64,000 bases of DNA from Marinomonas sp. MED121 (GTDB lineage: Bacteria; Pseudomonadota; Gammaproteobacteria; Pseudomonadales; Marinomonadaceae): NCBI RefSeq assembly GCF_000153025.1, contig NZ_CH672434.1, positions 181,003-245,002 of the forward strand, read 5' to 3'. Below the pieces are notes generated by a model. It saw only the letters and a list, made by a program, of their open reading frames with translations, searched no databases and was not told the origin of the DNA. A program made the translations under genes and the position numbers. Below, piece by piece: positions 18,683 to 28,818 of the stretch (position 1 is its first letter; each line of letters starts with the position of its first letter).

Positions 18683-18711
18683 ACATCAATATTAAATAAG
18701 GCACTGTCTGT

Positions 18712-19140
18712 ATGACAATGAAGAAGACACTCGTTTCTAGCATAACGTTTATGACATTAATGCTAAGCCAGTTGGCATTTGCTCAAGCTGAAGATGAATT
18801 AAAGGTTGAGGTTTTAGCTAAAACAACAAAGAGCTGGAATGGAGACACCTTACCTGCTTATAAGCCAGGTCAACCGCAAGTAACTATACTACGTATTGTG
18901 ATTCCTGCAGGCATGCAACTGCCTTTGCATAAGCACCCTGTCATTAATGCAGGTGTATTATTAAAAGGTGAGCTTACAGTTGTCACTGAAGGCAAAGACA
19001 GATTCCATATGAAAGCGGGTGATTCGATTGTCGAGCTGGTAAATAAATGGCATTACGGTAAAAACGAGGGGACTGAAGCGGCTGAAATCATAGTCTTTTA
19101 CGCCGGTAACCAAGAGCAAGCTATCACCTTAAAAAAATAA
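18712..19140 (+). CDS. Exported cupin-domain protein
   Basis: A 142-residue protein with a signal peptide (about residues 1-26, ending LAFAQA) and one cupin barrel. The first motif reads PLHKHPVINAGVLLKGELTV and the second is AGDSIVELVNKWHYGKNEG, giving His and Glu residues for a metal site. Small exported cupins like this are often annotated as quercetinase-like or sensor proteins without proven activity. It probably shares a transcript with the preceding exported protein. Function unknown beyond the fold. Confidence 0.82.
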   Translation: MTMKKTLVSSITFMTLMLSQLAFAQAEDELKVEVLAKTTKSWNGDTLPAYKPGQPQVTILRIVIPAGMQLPLHKHPVINAGVLLKGELTVVTEGKDRFHMKAGDSIVELVNKWHYGKNEGTEAAEIIVFYAGNQEQAITLKK

Positions 19141-19235
19141 AGCGTGCTGTCGTTGTCACACTCTTATCACTTAAAATACTGTTTGAAAGCCCTTTCCAAC
19201 ACCTAAGTTCTATCTAAGCCTTATCTAAGCTTAAG

Positions 19236-19502
19236 AGTGCCTGCCCCTCTTAATAACCTTATGTAAAAAGTATTATACAGATGTCACTCTGCACTTGATT
19301 AGTAGATAGTCATTGTAGGTACCTTGTGAAAAGGGATAACGCAGGAGTCACTTTTTCTCAAAAGCGAAGAGAGCGCTCTAAAAGCCCAATCTTTACGTTA
19401 AATGCCTTATTAATAGAATCACCATTAAGTTGCGACGCTTGCCATAAATCAAGGCGTTATTATCCACATGCTGAGGCGGAAGGACTTATTTGCAGCTTCT
19501 CT
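19236..19502. mobile_element. Dispersed MITE-like repeat, copy B
   Basis: This segment aligns along its whole length with copy C (55091-55419). Shared landmarks in order are CTGC...AAAAGT, GTCACT, AGTCATTGTAGGTA, GTCACTTTTT, CTAAAAGCCC, TTAAGTTGCG, GCCATAAAT, TATCCACA and the right terminal repeat GACTTATTTGCAGCTTCTCT (19483-19502). The left terminal repeat is not recognisable. An open frame (19326-19550) runs through it, and a similar peptide is encoded by copy C. Copy A does not keep that frame, so I treat the repeat as non-coding. Confidence 0.78.
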
Positions 19503-19604
19503 AGGCTATTTAAAGCACTTGATACTCATATTTATGCCCCCATAAACTGAACTAGATTTATTCAATCCTCAGGGATTTAAACGACCAATTTAAAGTTATT
19601 TAAT

Positions 19605-19817
19605 ATGAGCAAATTAGACTTTTCTGTTGTTAATAAAGAAACAAGCCAATCTTTTCACAAACAAAAAGCCATGATAAAAAAAGTATTGGCAGGAAAAACG
19701 GTTAGTTGTGACACCTGCTTGCAGCCGCTTTTTTTAGTCCCTAAAAATAAAGACGGCCAAGCCTATATTCAGTGTAAGAAGGCGTGTACGCATATTGAAC
19801 TTGAAGTCGAAAATTAA
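19605..19817 (+). CDS. Small zinc-ribbon-like protein
   Basis: A 70-residue soluble protein with two cysteine pairs, CDTC (about residues 35-38) and CKKAC (about 57-61), spaced as in a single zinc ribbon. The remainder is basic and helical. I do not recognise a named family. It is the first gene of a tight rightward group with the DUF1330 gene (31 bp later) and the MerR gene, so it may belong to the same response. Whether it binds metal, DNA or protein is unknown. Confidence 0.65.
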   Translation: MSKLDFSVVNKETSQSFHKQKAMIKKVLAGKTVSCDTCLQPLFLVPKNKDGQAYIQCKKACTHIELEVEN

Positions 19818-19848
19818 TCTTATTTAATAAATAAAAGGAGTCTTGTTT

Positions 19849-20154
19849 ATGTCTTATGAAATACTGGTCGGCTTAAAGGTAACGGATGATTTAACCTATC
19901 AAGCCTATCGTGATGCGATAGCGCCTATTTTAGTTAAATATGAAGGGCGATTTTGCTATGACTTTAGTGTCGATAAAGTCCTTCGTTCAGAAAATTCAGA
20001 AGATATTAATCGAGTTTTCACGCTAAATTTCCCTTCTCAAGCGCGACAAAAAAGCTTTTTTAGTGATGATGCTTATTTAGCGGTTAAAGCGAAATACTTT
20101 GAAGCGTCCGTCGCTGAGGCTCACATTCTAGCGGCATTTAATAACGACGATTGA
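19849..20154 (+). CDS. DUF1330-like protein
   Basis: A 101-residue protein with a ferredoxin-like alpha/beta fold resembling DUF1330: YEILVGLKVTDDLTYQAYRD, then APILVKYEGRF, then a strand-helix end with FFSDDAYLAVKAKYF. AGGAG (19836-19840) lies 8 bases before the ATG at 19849, preferred to the in-frame TTG at 19843. It sits between a zinc-ribbon-like gene and a MerR regulator. Members of this group often form dimeric barrels; no reaction is established. Confidence 0.72.
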   Translation: MSYEILVGLKVTDDLTYQAYRDAIAPILVKYEGRFCYDFSVDKVLRSENSEDINRVFTLNFPSQARQKSFFSDDAYLAVKAKYFEASVAEAHILAAFNNDD

Positions 20155-20174
20155 AATGACCTTTAGGTGATTGA

Positions 20175-20507
20175 ATGTATATAGGTGAAGCATCAAAACT
20201 AACCGGGTTAAGCATAAAAGCGATTCGTTTATACGAAGAAAAAGGCCTGATTAGAGTGCCTGCTCGTTCAGGCCGCTATCGTATTTACTCTAAAGCTGAT
20301 ATTGAAATCCTAAAATTGATTGCCGAATCAAAACGCTTGGGGGTGACCTTAGCCAGTTTAAAAGAAGTGATTGTTTATACTGATCATGGTGTAGACTGGC
20401 AGCGTATCAAGCATTTTTTATTAGAGGTGAAAGCTAAGCTGCATGCAGAAAGAGCATCACTTGATGAACGTCTTCGCCTAGTGAATCTATGTATCAGTGA
20501 AATTTAG
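20175..20507 (+). CDS. MerR-family transcriptional regulator
   Basis: A 110-aa regulator: winged helix-turn-helix at the N-terminus (MYIGEASKLTGLSIKAIRLY, then EEKGLI), the SGRYRIYSKADIE wing and a short dimerisation helix. There is no effector domain or metal-binding cysteine cluster, so it is of the small MerR type. It starts 20 bp after the DUF1330 gene and is probably the autoregulator of this three-gene operon. Inducer unknown. Confidence 0.88.
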   Translation: MYIGEASKLTGLSIKAIRLYEEKGLIRVPARSGRYRIYSKADIEILKLIAESKRLGVTLASLKEVIVYTDHGVDWQRIKHFLLEVKAKLHAERASLDERLRLVNLCISEI

Positions 20508-20698
20508 ATCTTTATATCCGCTTTTAATCGGATGCATCCCTTTAATTTTATACTTGGTTTAGTTTGAAATGGGTAAATTTCCTTATGCCCAATGGATCCT
20601 AAATTGAGTTTTAAACGCCGTAATTAAACCAGATTTCTACAAGTTGTATTCGCTCAATCCTCATACATTAAATGTTTAATTCTATGTATGAGAGAGCT

Positions 20699-21424
20699 AT
20701 GAAAACACATAATTTAGTTGCTATAAATATTTTGGCATTAGCAATATTACTTGCTGTGATTTGGTTTAATACTCGACCCGTTGGCCCACCTTCAGATGTG
20801 ACTTATGGCTTTGATGTGTCCCATTATCAAGGGACCATTCAATGGGACAGTATTGATACAAGCACGTATGACTTTTCGATAGCAAAAGCGACTGGAGGCA
20901 CAGACTATATTGACCCAGACTTTAGTGTGAATTGGAATGGCATGAAAGAGCGGGGGCTAATTAGAGGGGCTTATCATTATTTTTATCCCAATGAGAGTGC
21001 AACACAACAAGCCCAAAACTATTTAAATACAGTTAAAGGGCTACAAGAAAGTGACTTACCGCCAATTATTGATATCGAAGTTTCGAATGGACTTGATGCA
21101 AAAACAATTGTTCAAGGTTTGCTGACTTGGTTAGTTGAGGTTGAAAAAGCCACTCAACGTCGTCCTATGATTTATTCTGATTTGAATTTTGCACAAACCT
21201 ATCTCACTGATGAAAGTTTAAGTGCTTATCCCCTTTGGATTGCAGACTATAACGATACAGTCGGGGATTTACCTAAACCATGGCAAGCTTCAGGCTGGCG
21301 CTTATGGCAATATTCTGACTCTGGTGCATTAGATGGTATTGAAGGGGCAGTCGATCAGGATAAATTTCAGGGGGATAAGAAAGCCCTAAAGGCATTTATT
21401 AAGAGCACAGTAGTGTCAAAGTAA
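20699..21424 (+). CDS. GH25 muramidase (lysozyme family)
   Basis: Membrane-anchored or exported glycoside hydrolase family 25 enzyme that would cut MurNAc-GlcNAc bonds of peptidoglycan. From the ATG at 20699 (GAGAG upstream; preferred to 20672) there is a hydrophobic N-terminus (ILALAILLAVIWF), then the catalytic barrel: YGFDVSHYQGTIQW, AKATGG, GAYHYFYP, the acidic active-site strand PPIIDIEV, and WRLWQYSDSG near the end. Length (241 aa) covers one complete GH25 domain with no cell-wall-binding repeats. It is monocistronic. A role in own-wall remodelling or in defence cannot be told from here. Confidence 0.92.
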   Translation: MKTHNLVAINILALAILLAVIWFNTRPVGPPSDVTYGFDVSHYQGTIQWDSIDTSTYDFSIAKATGGTDYIDPDFSVNWNGMKERGLIRGAYHYFYPNESATQQAQNYLNTVKGLQESDLPPIIDIEVSNGLDAKTIVQGLLTWLVEVEKATQRRPMIYSDLNFAQTYLTDESLSAYPLWIADYNDTVGDLPKPWQASGWRLWQYSDSGALDGIEGAVDQDKFQGDKKALKAFIKSTVVSK

Positions 21425-21483
21425 AAGGTCAGAAGAGAAAGCCAGAAGTTAAAAGTGTTCGTTTTATTGTGATCTTTAAGGCA

Positions 21484-21524
21484 AAAATAAAGGAGATAAA
21501 GCTAAGCTTTATCTCCTTTATTTT
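21484..21524. terminator. Bidirectional terminator between GH25 and chemoreceptor genes
   Basis: Perfect 20-bp arms (21484-21503 and 21505-21524) centred on base 21504, A-rich on the left and T-rich on the right, so it can stop transcription in both directions. The converging genes end at 21424 and 21560. Confidence 0.93.
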
Positions 21525-21559
21525 ATGGCACTGGGGTTTCACTCAAAGTGTGAGAGTCA

Positions 21560-23206
21560 CTATTTATTTAATTTGAATGTTGAAATAACCTCTTTTGCTT
21601 TATCTGCAAAACTGACTAAATCTTCACAATGTTGCATGTTAGATTGGTTTTGCGAGGCTGCTGATTGTGATAAAGATGCAACCTCATCATTCATATCACT
21701 TAAAGACTCTATTGATTGGCTTTGTGATGATACAGACGTAGAAATTAAATCACCCGCTTTTGAAATCTCATCAACAGAGGTGATAATGCTATAAAGTGCT
21801 TCGGCAGTGGATGAAATCTCATCCGCTGCTAACTTAAACTTCTCATGGCCAGAGGTAATACGTGATTCAGCTTCACTTGCGCCTTGTTGAAGTTTATTGA
21901 TCATGGCTTGAATTTCTTCCGTGGAAGATTGAGTCCGACTTGCAAGGCCCCGTACCTCATCCGCTACTACAGCAAACCCTCGACCATGCTCACCTGCTCG
22001 GGCGGCTTCAATGGCGGCATTTAGTGCTAATAGGTTGGTTTGTTCTGCTATTCCGCTGATAACATCTAATACTGCACCAATGTTTTGTGATTCACTTTCA
22101 AGCTGTACAACAGACTTCACACTGACTTCTAGTTCATCTGATAATTGTTTAGTCGATTTCATTGTGCTTTCAATGGAAGTGCGGCTCTCTTGTGCCTTAC
22201 CTTTAGCATCATTAGCCAGAGATAAAGACGCCGATGTATGATTTTTTACATCCGTTTCTGTCTCTTTAATTTGATTAATCATGTGGCTAATTTCTTGAAA
22301 GACTTTGGCTCTTTCTTCAGCCACTTGTAACGCCGTTTGGGCACTTTGTTTCAGGTCACAACTTTTGTCATCGACTTTAACGAAGAGGCTGGTGGCATGA
22401 CTTAAGGTCTCAGATAAACGCTGGGTGAAGCGGTTATAGGCTCTTGCGATAGAGGTGATTTGGTCATTGCCATCTTCAGGAAGGCTGATAGTTAAATCAC
22501 CGTCGCCATCAGCGATACCTATCATGGTATTTTCAATTTGAGTTAACGGTTCAACAATGGATTTTAATATGAAGTAAGAGAGAATGAGAGTGCCGATAAG
22601 GAGTACCAAACACACCATCACAAAGAACTTAGCTGCATCATAAAATTGAGCATCCAGGTCATCTAAATAAACACCTGACCCAACAATCCAGCCCCAACTA
22701 TCAAAGCCTTTTACATAAGCAACTTTAGGGACGGCTGCTTCACTGCCAGGTTTTGGCCAGACATATTCAATGAAACCTTCCCCTTGTGTTTTCACTATTT
22801 GGCCAATATCGAAAAAGATGCGTTTGCCGCTGGCATCCGTTGTTTCAGATAAATTCTTACCAATTAAGTCGGGTACGATAGGGTGCATAATGATGGAGAC
22901 AGAGTAATCTTGCATGAAGAAATACTCAACCTCACTGTAGCGCATATCACGAATGGTGCTCTTCGCCAGTTTTTGAGCGGTTTCTGTTGAGAGCTCACCA
23001 GACTCGGCGAGGCTATGAAAGTGTTTAATCACATCATGTGCTACTTCAACAACATTTTGAGTTTTTAAAAATCTCTCATGTTGCATTCCTTCCTTGTTGG
23101 ATTTCAATGCTAAAAATAGGATTAATAGAATGCTTAAAAATACGCAAGTAAGCAGTCCAATTAAGCGAGCTTTGATTGAAATTAATCGAAGGCTTTTGAG
23201 GTTCAT
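21560..23206 (-). CDS. Methyl-accepting chemotaxis protein with single Cache sensor
   Basis: Chemoreceptor of 548 aa. First membrane helix about 15-35, then a periplasmic single Cache domain of the sCache_2 type. Its hallmarks are [26 protein letters not shown] and [18 protein letters not shown]; members often bind small carboxylates or similar ligands. The second helix is about 192-213, followed by HAMP and the signalling hairpin ([32 protein letters not shown]). There is no C-terminal pentapeptide. Monocistronic, leftward. Ligand unknown. Confidence 0.93.
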   Translation of the reverse strand: MNLKSLRLISIKARLIGLLTCVFLSILLILFLALKSNKEGMQHERFLKTQNVVEVAHDVIKHFHSLAESGELSTETAQKLAKSTIRDMRYSEVEYFFMQDYSVSIIMHPIVPDLIGKNLSETTDASGKRIFFDIGQIVKTQGEGFIEYVWPKPGSEAAVPKVAYVKGFDSWGWIVGSGVYLDDLDAQFYDAAKFFVMVCLVLLIGTLILSYFILKSIVEPLTQIENTMIGIADGDGDLTISLPEDGNDQITSIARAYNRFTQRLSETLSHATSLFVKVDDKSCDLKQSAQTALQVAEERAKVFQEISHMINQIKETETDVKNHTSASLSLANDAKGKAQESRTSIESTMKSTKQLSDELEVSVKSVVQLESESQNIGAVLDVISGIAEQTNLLALNAAIEAARAGEHGRGFAVVADEVRGLASRTQSSTEEIQAMINKLQQGASEAESRITSGHEKFKLAADEISSTAEALYSIITSVDEISKAGDLISTSVSSQSQSIESLSDMNDEVASLSQSAASQNQSNMQHCEDLVSFADKAKEVISTFKLNK

Positions 23207-23633
23207 ACTGTGTTCCTAGAGGTCTTCTTGGTCGGTTTGATTGTTTTTAGTTAGATTTATCTAAATAAGCACAATCTAATGTTTCATGGATAATAAAATC
23301 TACAGATTTTGATTCAAGATGAAATATGTAACCATCGTTAACTTATATTAATTTTGGTTTTTTTAATTGAATGATAAAAACGAGTGCATTTTTAATTCAA
23401 GCTGTTGATATTGATAGTTATTTTTGACTTATAAAATTTACTTATCTTTGTTTTTTTGCCAGTGAAAAGTTTATTCGTATCGGTGAAAACTCCACACTTT
23501 GTTATCTGCAGAGATAAACTAAGAAGGGATGAATGATGAATTATCGTGAGGGGTTTTGAATAAAACGAAAGATAATTAAAAAACTTATCTCAAAAGAAAT
23601 AAGCTTTTTAATCAATGATATATCTAATTTTTG
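23207..23633. other. AT-rich gap upstream of the chemoreceptor
   Basis: Contains the chemoreceptor promoter, read leftwards, and the ybiT terminator at its right end. No further gene or repeat was seen. Confidence 0.5.
23578..23609 (-). terminator. Minus-strand terminator of ybiT
   Basis: Read on the minus strand, an 11-bp stem (23609-23599 with 23588-23578, one G-U pair) has a 10-nt loop and a run of six T at its 3' side. It lies 24 bp after the ybiT stop codon. Confidence 0.8.
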
Positions 23634-25256
23634 TTAAGCGACTTTTTTGGCATTTTTCTTGGCATTTTCTAATTCTTTGTTCGCCATATATTCGTCAAAG
23701 GTACCATGAAAATTAATGAGCTTTTGATCTTGAACATCGATAATGCGCGTTGCAAGAGAAGAGACAAATTCTCTATCATGGCTAACGAAGATGAGCGTAC
23801 CTTGGTAGTCTTTAAGTGCATTGTTTAATGCATCAATGGCTTCAATGTCCATATGGTTTGTGGGCTCATCCATGATCATGACATTGATATCCATCATCAT
23901 TAGCTTACCAAACAATAGTCGATTCTTTTCACCACCTGAGCAGTTACGCGCTTTTTTGTTGATGTCGTCATCAGTAAATAATAAACGGCCTAACAAACCA
24001 CGTACCATAAGGTCGTTGTGTTTGATTGTGCGCCATTGTGACATCCAGTCAAACAGGTTTAAGTCGTTGTCAAAATCTGCTGTGCTATCTTGGGGACAGT
24101 AACCAATTGAGGCGTTTTCAGACCATTTTATCACCCCTTCATTATGCTCAAGCTCATTCACTAAGCAACGAAGTAGGGTTGACTTACCGACACCATTTTC
24201 ACCTATGACAGCTAGTTTAGCACCCGCTTCCAAGATGAGTTCACCGCCTTTAAATAAGGTTTCACCCTCAAAACCATGAGCTAACTCTTCTAAAATTAAA
24301 GCCTGGCGGTGCATTTTTTTCCCTTCCTCAAAACTTAGTGAAGGGGTCATTCGGCTAGAAGACTTAACATCATCGAGTTTTATTTTATCAAGCTTTTTCG
24401 CACGAGAACTGGCTTGTTTGGCTTTTGATGCATTGGCACCAAATCGATTAACAAAGCCTTGTAATTCATCAATTTCAGCACTTTTTTTCGCATTACCAGC
24501 CAATAATTGCTCTTGTATTAGTGCGGAGGCTTCAAGATAGTATTCATAATTACCCGGATAAATACGCAGCTCGCCATAATCTATGTCAGCCATATGGGTA
24601 CAGACGGTATTCAAGAAGTGTCTATCATGGGAAATGATAATCATGGTGCATTTACGTTTATTAAGTTCTTTGCCTAACCAGTTAATGGTGTGTATATCCA
24701 AGTTGTTGGTTGGCTCATCTAATAATAAAACATCTGGATTAGAGAAGAGGGCTTGTGCAAGCAATACCCTTAGCTTTCGACCCGGAGCAACTTGCTGCAT
24801 TAAACCAAAGTGAAACGCTTCTTCGATTCCCGCTTCAATTAAGATCTCACCCGCGCGGCTTTCTGCCGTATAACCATCAAGCTCAGCAAACTCACTTTCT
24901 AATTCACCCACCTTCATGCCGTCTTCTTCACTCATTTCAGGGAGTGAATAAATGCGATCCCTTTCCTGCTTAATTTGCCAAAGTTTGGCATCACCCATAA
25001 TCACGGTATCGATAACACTGTATTGCTCAAATGCAAACTGATCTTGACTCAAAGTACCGAGTTTTTGACCCGGTGTAATAGAGACATTGCCTGATGTTGG
25101 AATTAATTCGCCACTTAATATTTTCATAAAGGTGGACTTACCACAGCCATTCGCACCAATTAAACCATAGCGATTACCATTACCAAATTTGGCTGAAATA
25201 TTTTCAAAGAGAGGCTCAGGGCCAAATTGCATTGTGATGTTTGCGGTAGAGATCAA
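23634..25256 (-). CDS. ybiT: ABC-F ATPase YbiT
   Basis: Soluble ABC-F protein with two ATPase domains, a ribosome-associated translation factor family. It closely follows E. coli Ybi[17 protein letters not shown], Walker [10 protein letters not shown], signature region [16 protein letters not shown], Walker [10 protein letters not shown], a charged linker of about 80 residues, then [23 protein letters not shown] and [10 protein letters not shown]. The frame extends to 25358, but alignment with the E. coli N-terminus and the poor match of the extra 34 residues point to the TTG at 25256 (540 aa). Monocistronic. Confidence 0.9.
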   Translation of the reverse strand: MISTANITMQFGPEPLFENISAKFGNGNRYGLIGANGCGKSTFMKILSGELIPTSGNVSITPGQKLGTLSQDQFAFEQYSVIDTVIMGDAKLWQIKQERDRIYSLPEMSEEDGMKVGELESEFAELDGYTAESRAGEILIEAGIEEAFHFGLMQQVAPGRKLRVLLAQALFSNPDVLLLDEPTNNLDIHTINWLGKELNKRKCTMIIISHDRHFLNTVCTHMADIDYGELRIYPGNYEYYLEASALIQEQLLAGNAKKSAEIDELQGFVNRFGANASKAKQASSRAKKLDKIKLDDVKSSSRMTPSLSFEEGKKMHRQALILEELAHGFEGETLFKGGELILEAGAKLAVIGENGVGKSTLLRCLVNELEHNEGVIKWSENASIGYCPQDSTADFDNDLNLFDWMSQWRTIKHNDLMVRGLLGRLLFTDDDINKKARNCSGGEKNRLLFGKLMMMDINVMIMDEPTNHMDIEAIDALNNALKDYQGTLIFVSHDREFVSSLATRIIDVQDQKLINFHGTFDEYMANKELENAKKNAKKVA

Positions 25257-25440
25257 GGGAAAGTTCCAGTTGTATGGACCACCAGACTGATTTTCTGACT
25301 CATTCAGGAAAATTAGGCGACAGTATAATTTTAGGCCGCGAATTATACAGGGTTTCATAAAGGAATGTCGGGCTAATTTGTTTACTTTAAATCTCTTTGC
25401 ATAACCATGTTAATGTGAAATCTGCTCACAATTTAGTCTT

Positions 25441-25463
25441 CTAATTCACCCCCAGTTCACCCC
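25441..25463 (+). promoter_or_regulatory. Tandem response-regulator box before the two-component operon
   Basis: Two TTCACC half-sites (25445-25450 and 25456-25461) in direct repeat, 11 bp start to start, the geometry of OmpR/PhoB-type sites. The 21-bp stretch 25441-25461 is identical at 19 of 21 positions to the reverse strand of 28819-28839 before the DUF2860 gene. It lies 40 bp before the small membrane peptide gene. The neighbouring response regulator is the likely binder. Confidence 0.8.
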
Positions 25464-25500
25464 GTAGCATGTATAACATGGATCACGATAAGGAGGGGTT

Positions 25501-25665
25501 ATGCTTAATCAATTAATTTGTACTAAAGAAACACTGCTATTCTGTTTTTTTGTTCTTGCCTCTATGTGCTTGATTCTGGCTTCACAATTTTATTGGCTGG
25601 CGTGTAATAATCCATTCTACTTTATGGATAAGCCTGTTTTATGGCTTTTTTTGTGCTTTGATTAA
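25501..25665 (+). CDS. 54-residue membrane peptide upstream of a two-component system
   Basis: A short gene with a near-perfect ribosome site (AAGGAGG at 25490-25496, 4 bases before the ATG) and 54 codons. The product starts MLNQLICTKETLLF, has one clear membrane helix (FCFFVLASMCLILASQFYWL) and a short aromatic tail with CNNPF. It follows the TTCACC tandem box by about 40 bp and precedes the response regulator by 51 bp, so the three genes are probably one operon. Small peptides at this place may modulate the sensor kinase; that role is inference. No family recognised. Confidence 0.7.
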   Translation: MLNQLICTKETLLFCFFVLASMCLILASQFYWLACNNPFYFMDKPVLWLFLCFD

Positions 25666-25716
25666 GGTGTAAAAGGGCTTTTATTAATGTCTTACGAAGA
25701 CGATTTTTAGGTGTCT

Positions 25717-26430
25717 ATGTCAACTCAAAACCATTCAAAATATACCGACTCTCATTTGACGATAGATGTTCTGTTAGTTGAGGATGACAGGGATTTGGCC
25801 CTATCTGTGGCAGAATATTTGATGTATGAAGGTATCCAATGTGACCATGCTTTTAATGGTGAAGTTGGGTTTAATCTCGCAAATAATCATGTTTACGATG
25901 TTATTTTGTTAGATGTGAATCTGCCTAAGTTAAATGGTTTGGGGGTATGTCACAAGCTCAGACAAAAAGGTAAAGATACGCCCATATTGATGCTTACGGC
26001 AAAAGATACCTTAGAGGATAAAGAGGCTGGCTTTATTGCGGGTACTGATGATTATCTAGTGAAACCTTTTGCTATGAGAGAACTCGCGCTTCGAATAAAG
26101 TCGCTCGCTAAAAGAAAAAGTAGCCAAGCGAAAGTCTTATATAGGGGTGATCTATGTTTTGACCTAGCATCTGGTGTTGTAACGCGTTCAGGTGTTGAGA
26201 TAAAGCTGACCCGTATTAATCTTAAATTACTTGAGTTTTTATTACGTAAAAGCCCTGAAATTGTCAGTAGAAGAGACATTGAGGAATCCTTGTGGCCAGA
26301 TGAGCCCCCCGAAAGTAATAACCTTAAAGTACAGCTGTATCAATTAAGGCAAAAGATAGATAAACCCTTCCCAGATAAATTAATCGAAACCGTAGCGGGC
26401 CATGGCTTTAGAATTAAAGGCAACAAATGA
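25717..26430 (+). CDS. OmpR-family response regulator
   Basis: A 237-aa response regulator: receiver domain with acidic pocket VEDD (22-24), phospho-acceptor D66 (VILLDVNLP), T94 and K116 (DDYLVKPF), and a C-terminal winged helix with SRRDIEESLWPDEPPESNNL, ending in AGHGFRIKG. ATG at 25717 is preferred to the GTG at 25711. It overlaps the kinase gene by 4 bp (ATGA). Likely targets are its own operon and the DUF2860 gene, both of which carry the same tandem TTCACC box. Confidence 0.93.
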   Translation: MSTQNHSKYTDSHLTIDVLLVEDDRDLALSVAEYLMYEGIQCDHAFNGEVGFNLANNHVYDVILLDVNLPKLNGLGVCHKLRQKGKDTPILMLTAKDTLEDKEAGFIAGTDDYLVKPFAMRELALRIKSLAKRKSSQAKVLYRGDLCFDLASGVVTRSGVEIKLTRINLKLLEFLLRKSPEIVSRRDIEESLWPDEPPESNNLKVQLYQLRQKIDKPFPDKLIETVAGHGFRIKGNK

Positions 26431-27707
26431 AAATAAGCAAAAGCTCTCCACTAAAAAACAGAATCAGTTACTTCTTCCTCAGTATTATCTTCATTAGCGT
26501 CATCGCCTTTGCGTGGTTTATGGATGAGTCATTTGGATCTGGCCTTGAAAAGTCAGCCAAGTTAAGGCTGATATCCGAATATAATGGCTATGCGCGCGAG
26601 TATGAAAAAGACACAAATACACCTTTTAAAAATAGCTATGTCATAAATTTTTATTTTGACGAATTACCTGATGTTTGGGTGGAAAACATTCAAGTATTTG
26701 ATGGTTTTAAATTAAACGATGGTGAGTTTGAAGCGGTATTTGTCAATGAGCTCTTGTTAGAAAGTGATGACTATGAACCAATTTATGTGGTTTACACCAA
26801 CAAACTACATGATGGACGGCAGCTTTACGTAGTTGCTATTTATGACTTTGCATTAGTGGGAGATGACTTTGATGCGCTTCAAGTGAGCCAGATAAGCTTT
26901 GTGTTGAGCGTTGTTTTCTCCTATTTAATTCTGACGATTTTAGCCTTATGGTACTACAGCAATATTATCGGTAAAAAAACCTCTCACCTTGTGTCATGGG
27001 CAGAAGAGACGTCGAATAACTTTGTCGAAAAAGACATACCTAATTTTAAGTTTAATGAATTTAATCGAATCGCTGCGTGTTTAATGAGTTCACTGAGTAA
27101 GAATGCGACATTAGTAGAAAAAGAGCAGCGCTTTTTATCCCATGCGAGCCATGAGTTAAGAACGCCAATTGCTATCATTAAAGCGAATTTAGAAATTTTC
27201 GAAAAAATTGAAGTCAGCGATCCAGCTAAAAGGCCCCTAATGCGTTTAGAAAGGGCGAGTGCGAACATGCAGCTGATTACAGAAACCTTGCTTTGGTTAG
27301 CAAGGCAAAGTGAGTGTAAACCAACAGAATCATGGGTCGATTTCCCTCACTTGCTTACTCAGCTTATTGATGAGCAGAAATATTTGATTCAAGGTGAAGA
27401 TGTTGAGGTAATTACCGAGTTTGACGTAGTAGGTAGTCAGCTTGTGCCTTTATCTCCCTTGATGATAGTGCTCAATAATTTGATTAGAAATGCCTTCCAA
27501 TATACTCACAATGGCTGGATAAAAATTAGCTTTAAAGATAATCGTATTCTCATTGAAAACTATGATACGGATAAAGTTGATGAGCCATCGATAGATGGTT
27601 TTGGCTTGGGTTTAGAGCTTACCCAGCGAATTTGTAAAAAACTTGATTGGAAACTTGGTATTCATTTCCAAGAGAAAGGTGTGTTAGCAACACTTTATTT
27701 GCCTTAG
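26427..27707 (+). CDS. Sensor histidine kinase
   Basis: A 426-aa inner-membrane kinase. First helix about 13-31 (YFFLSIIFISVIAFAWF), periplasmic sensor about 32-155 with many acidic and aromatic residues, second helix about 156-178, then a HAMP-like stretch. The dimerisation box is FLSHASHELRTPIAI (phospho-acceptor H242). The ATPase domain has LNNLIRNAFQYT (N box) and GFGLGLELTQRI (G box). It is translationally coupled to the response regulator by the ATGA overlap. Signal unknown; the outer-membrane target gene suggests an envelope cue. Confidence 0.92.
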   Translation: MKISKSSPLKNRISYFFLSIIFISVIAFAWFMDESFGSGLEKSAKLRLISEYNGYAREYEKDTNTPFKNSYVINFYFDELPDVWVENIQVFDGFKLNDGEFEAVFVNELLLESDDYEPIYVVYTNKLHDGRQLYVVAIYDFALVGDDFDALQVSQISFVLSVVFSYLILTILALWYYSNIIGKKTSHLVSWAEETSNNFVEKDIPNFKFNEFNRIAACLMSSLSKNATLVEKEQRFLSHASHELRTPIAIIKANLEIFEKIEVSDPAKRPLMRLERASANMQLITETLLWLARQSECKPTESWVDFPHLLTQLIDEQKYLIQGEDVEVITEFDVVGSQLVPLSPLMIVLNNLIRNAFQYTHNGWIKISFKDNRILIENYDTDKVDEPSIDGFGLGLELTQRICKKLDWKLGIHFQEKGVLATLYLP

Positions 27708-27727
27708 ATCTTTTATCACCTTAAAAA

Positions 27728-27761
27728 TAGTAAGAGGGTGTGAGGAAAGCACCCTCTACTA
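27728..27761. terminator. Hairpin between kinase and DUF2860 genes
   Basis: TAGTA + GAGGGTG (27728-27740) pairs with CACCCTC + TACTA (27750-27761), one bulge, 9-nt loop. It lies between converging genes without a long T tract. Confidence 0.65.
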
Positions 27762-27798
27762 ACTTCAATCTCAGTAAGGTGTTTGATAAGTAACCGGA

Positions 27799-28773
27799 TT
27801 AAAACGCGTAACTTGTACCAACACCTATCATGTAACCACTTTCATTATAGAAATCGATATTCGAATCCACTTCATCATAGCTAAGCATGACTCTGAGTTC
27901 TAAATTCTGGTAACCCATCAAGTTTTCTTTGCTATAGCCAAGGCTAATGCTAGAACTGGTATCTTCTTGGGTTTGATTAAAAATAGGGTTAGTTTTGTCA
28001 TACTCAGCACTAGAGTAGTCGTACCCTAAAGACACCGCATGTTCACCAAACTTATTCATTAGCATTAAGCCAACCCCGTATGCGGTATAAGACATGGCAT
28101 CACCGTCTGCCGAAAACTGATCAAGATGGATAGACGGCATGAGAAAGGTGGTTTGGCTAATAGGTAGGCCGGTTGAAAGGCTGGCATAAATACCATCGCC
28201 ATCACGCTTTAACAAAGACTGTGTGTTAGCAGAATAAGTGGAAGCAGATAGCTCGTTATCAACATCAGTATCATAGTAGACAAGGTCTGCATCTAGGCCA
28301 ATGTTAAGCATGTTTAGGTATTGCAGACGGTAGCCATTGGTTGCGACATCTGTTTCAGTTCTTGCTGTGTTTACCAAATAAGGGTCTGCCCAAGCTTCAC
28401 CATCGATAACGGGTAATAAATAAGAAAACATTAATGCAGATTGATCTGCTAGTTGAAAGCCGTAGCCAAGCTCGAGTGAAGCACCAACCGCATCAGACTC
28501 GCCTATAGCTAAGAATACTTTTTGTTTACCAAAGGTGTAGTTTATATCGCCTAATGGTAAAGCCATCACATCAGATTCTGAGCTGCCTTCGGTATTTAAA
28601 CTGCCTGTCTTGGTTTTAGTTTCTGTATCAAGATTGCTTTTGCCACTGCTAAATCCAGCAAAAAGGCTAATTGAGCCACTAAAGCCTTGCTCTTCAAATG
28701 GATCATCTCCTGGACCTGCATAAGCCAAATTAGTGAGAGGGAGACATACTAGGGGGATAAGATAGTTTTTCAT
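27799..28773 (-). CDS. DUF2860-type outer-membrane beta-barrel protein
   Basis: A 324-aa protein with a signal peptide (MKNYLIPLVCLPLTNLAYA), an N-terminal mature segment containing EEQGFSGSISLFAGFSSGKS, many amphipathic strands and the aromatic C-terminus GVGTSYAF. This matches the DUF2860 family known from vibrios and relatives. It faces the two-component operon tail to tail, and its upstream region (28819-28839) carries the same tandem box as the operon, so it is the best candidate target of that system. Function of the family is not established; a porin or envelope-structure role is inferred. Confidence 0.85.
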   Translation of the reverse strand: MKNYLIPLVCLPLTNLAYAGPGDDPFEEQGFSGSISLFAGFSSGKSNLDTETKTKTGSLNTEGSSESDVMALPLGDINYTFGKQKVFLAIGESDAVGASLELGYGFQLADQSALMFSYLLPVIDGEAWADPYLVNTARTETDVATNGYRLQYLNMLNIGLDADLVYYDTDVDNELSASTYSANTQSLLKRDGDGIYASLSTGLPISQTTFLMPSIHLDQFSADGDAMSYTAYGVGLMLMNKFGEHAVSLGYDYSSAEYDKTNPIFNQTQEDTSSSISLGYSKENLMGYQNLELRVMLSYDEVDSNIDFYNESGYMIGVGTSYAF

Positions 28774-28818
28774 ATTTCACCTTATGGTTAATGTTAAAGC
28801 CGAGTGTGAGCTCTTAAA

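Noticed and set aside
19326..19550. 74-codon frame
   Set aside because: Lies within repeat copy B; the frame is not kept in copy A and there is no ribosome site.
25257..25358. 34-residue N-terminal extension of YbiT
   Set aside because: E. coli YbiT starts at the position of the TTG at 25256; the extension is Cys/basic-rich and unlike the family.
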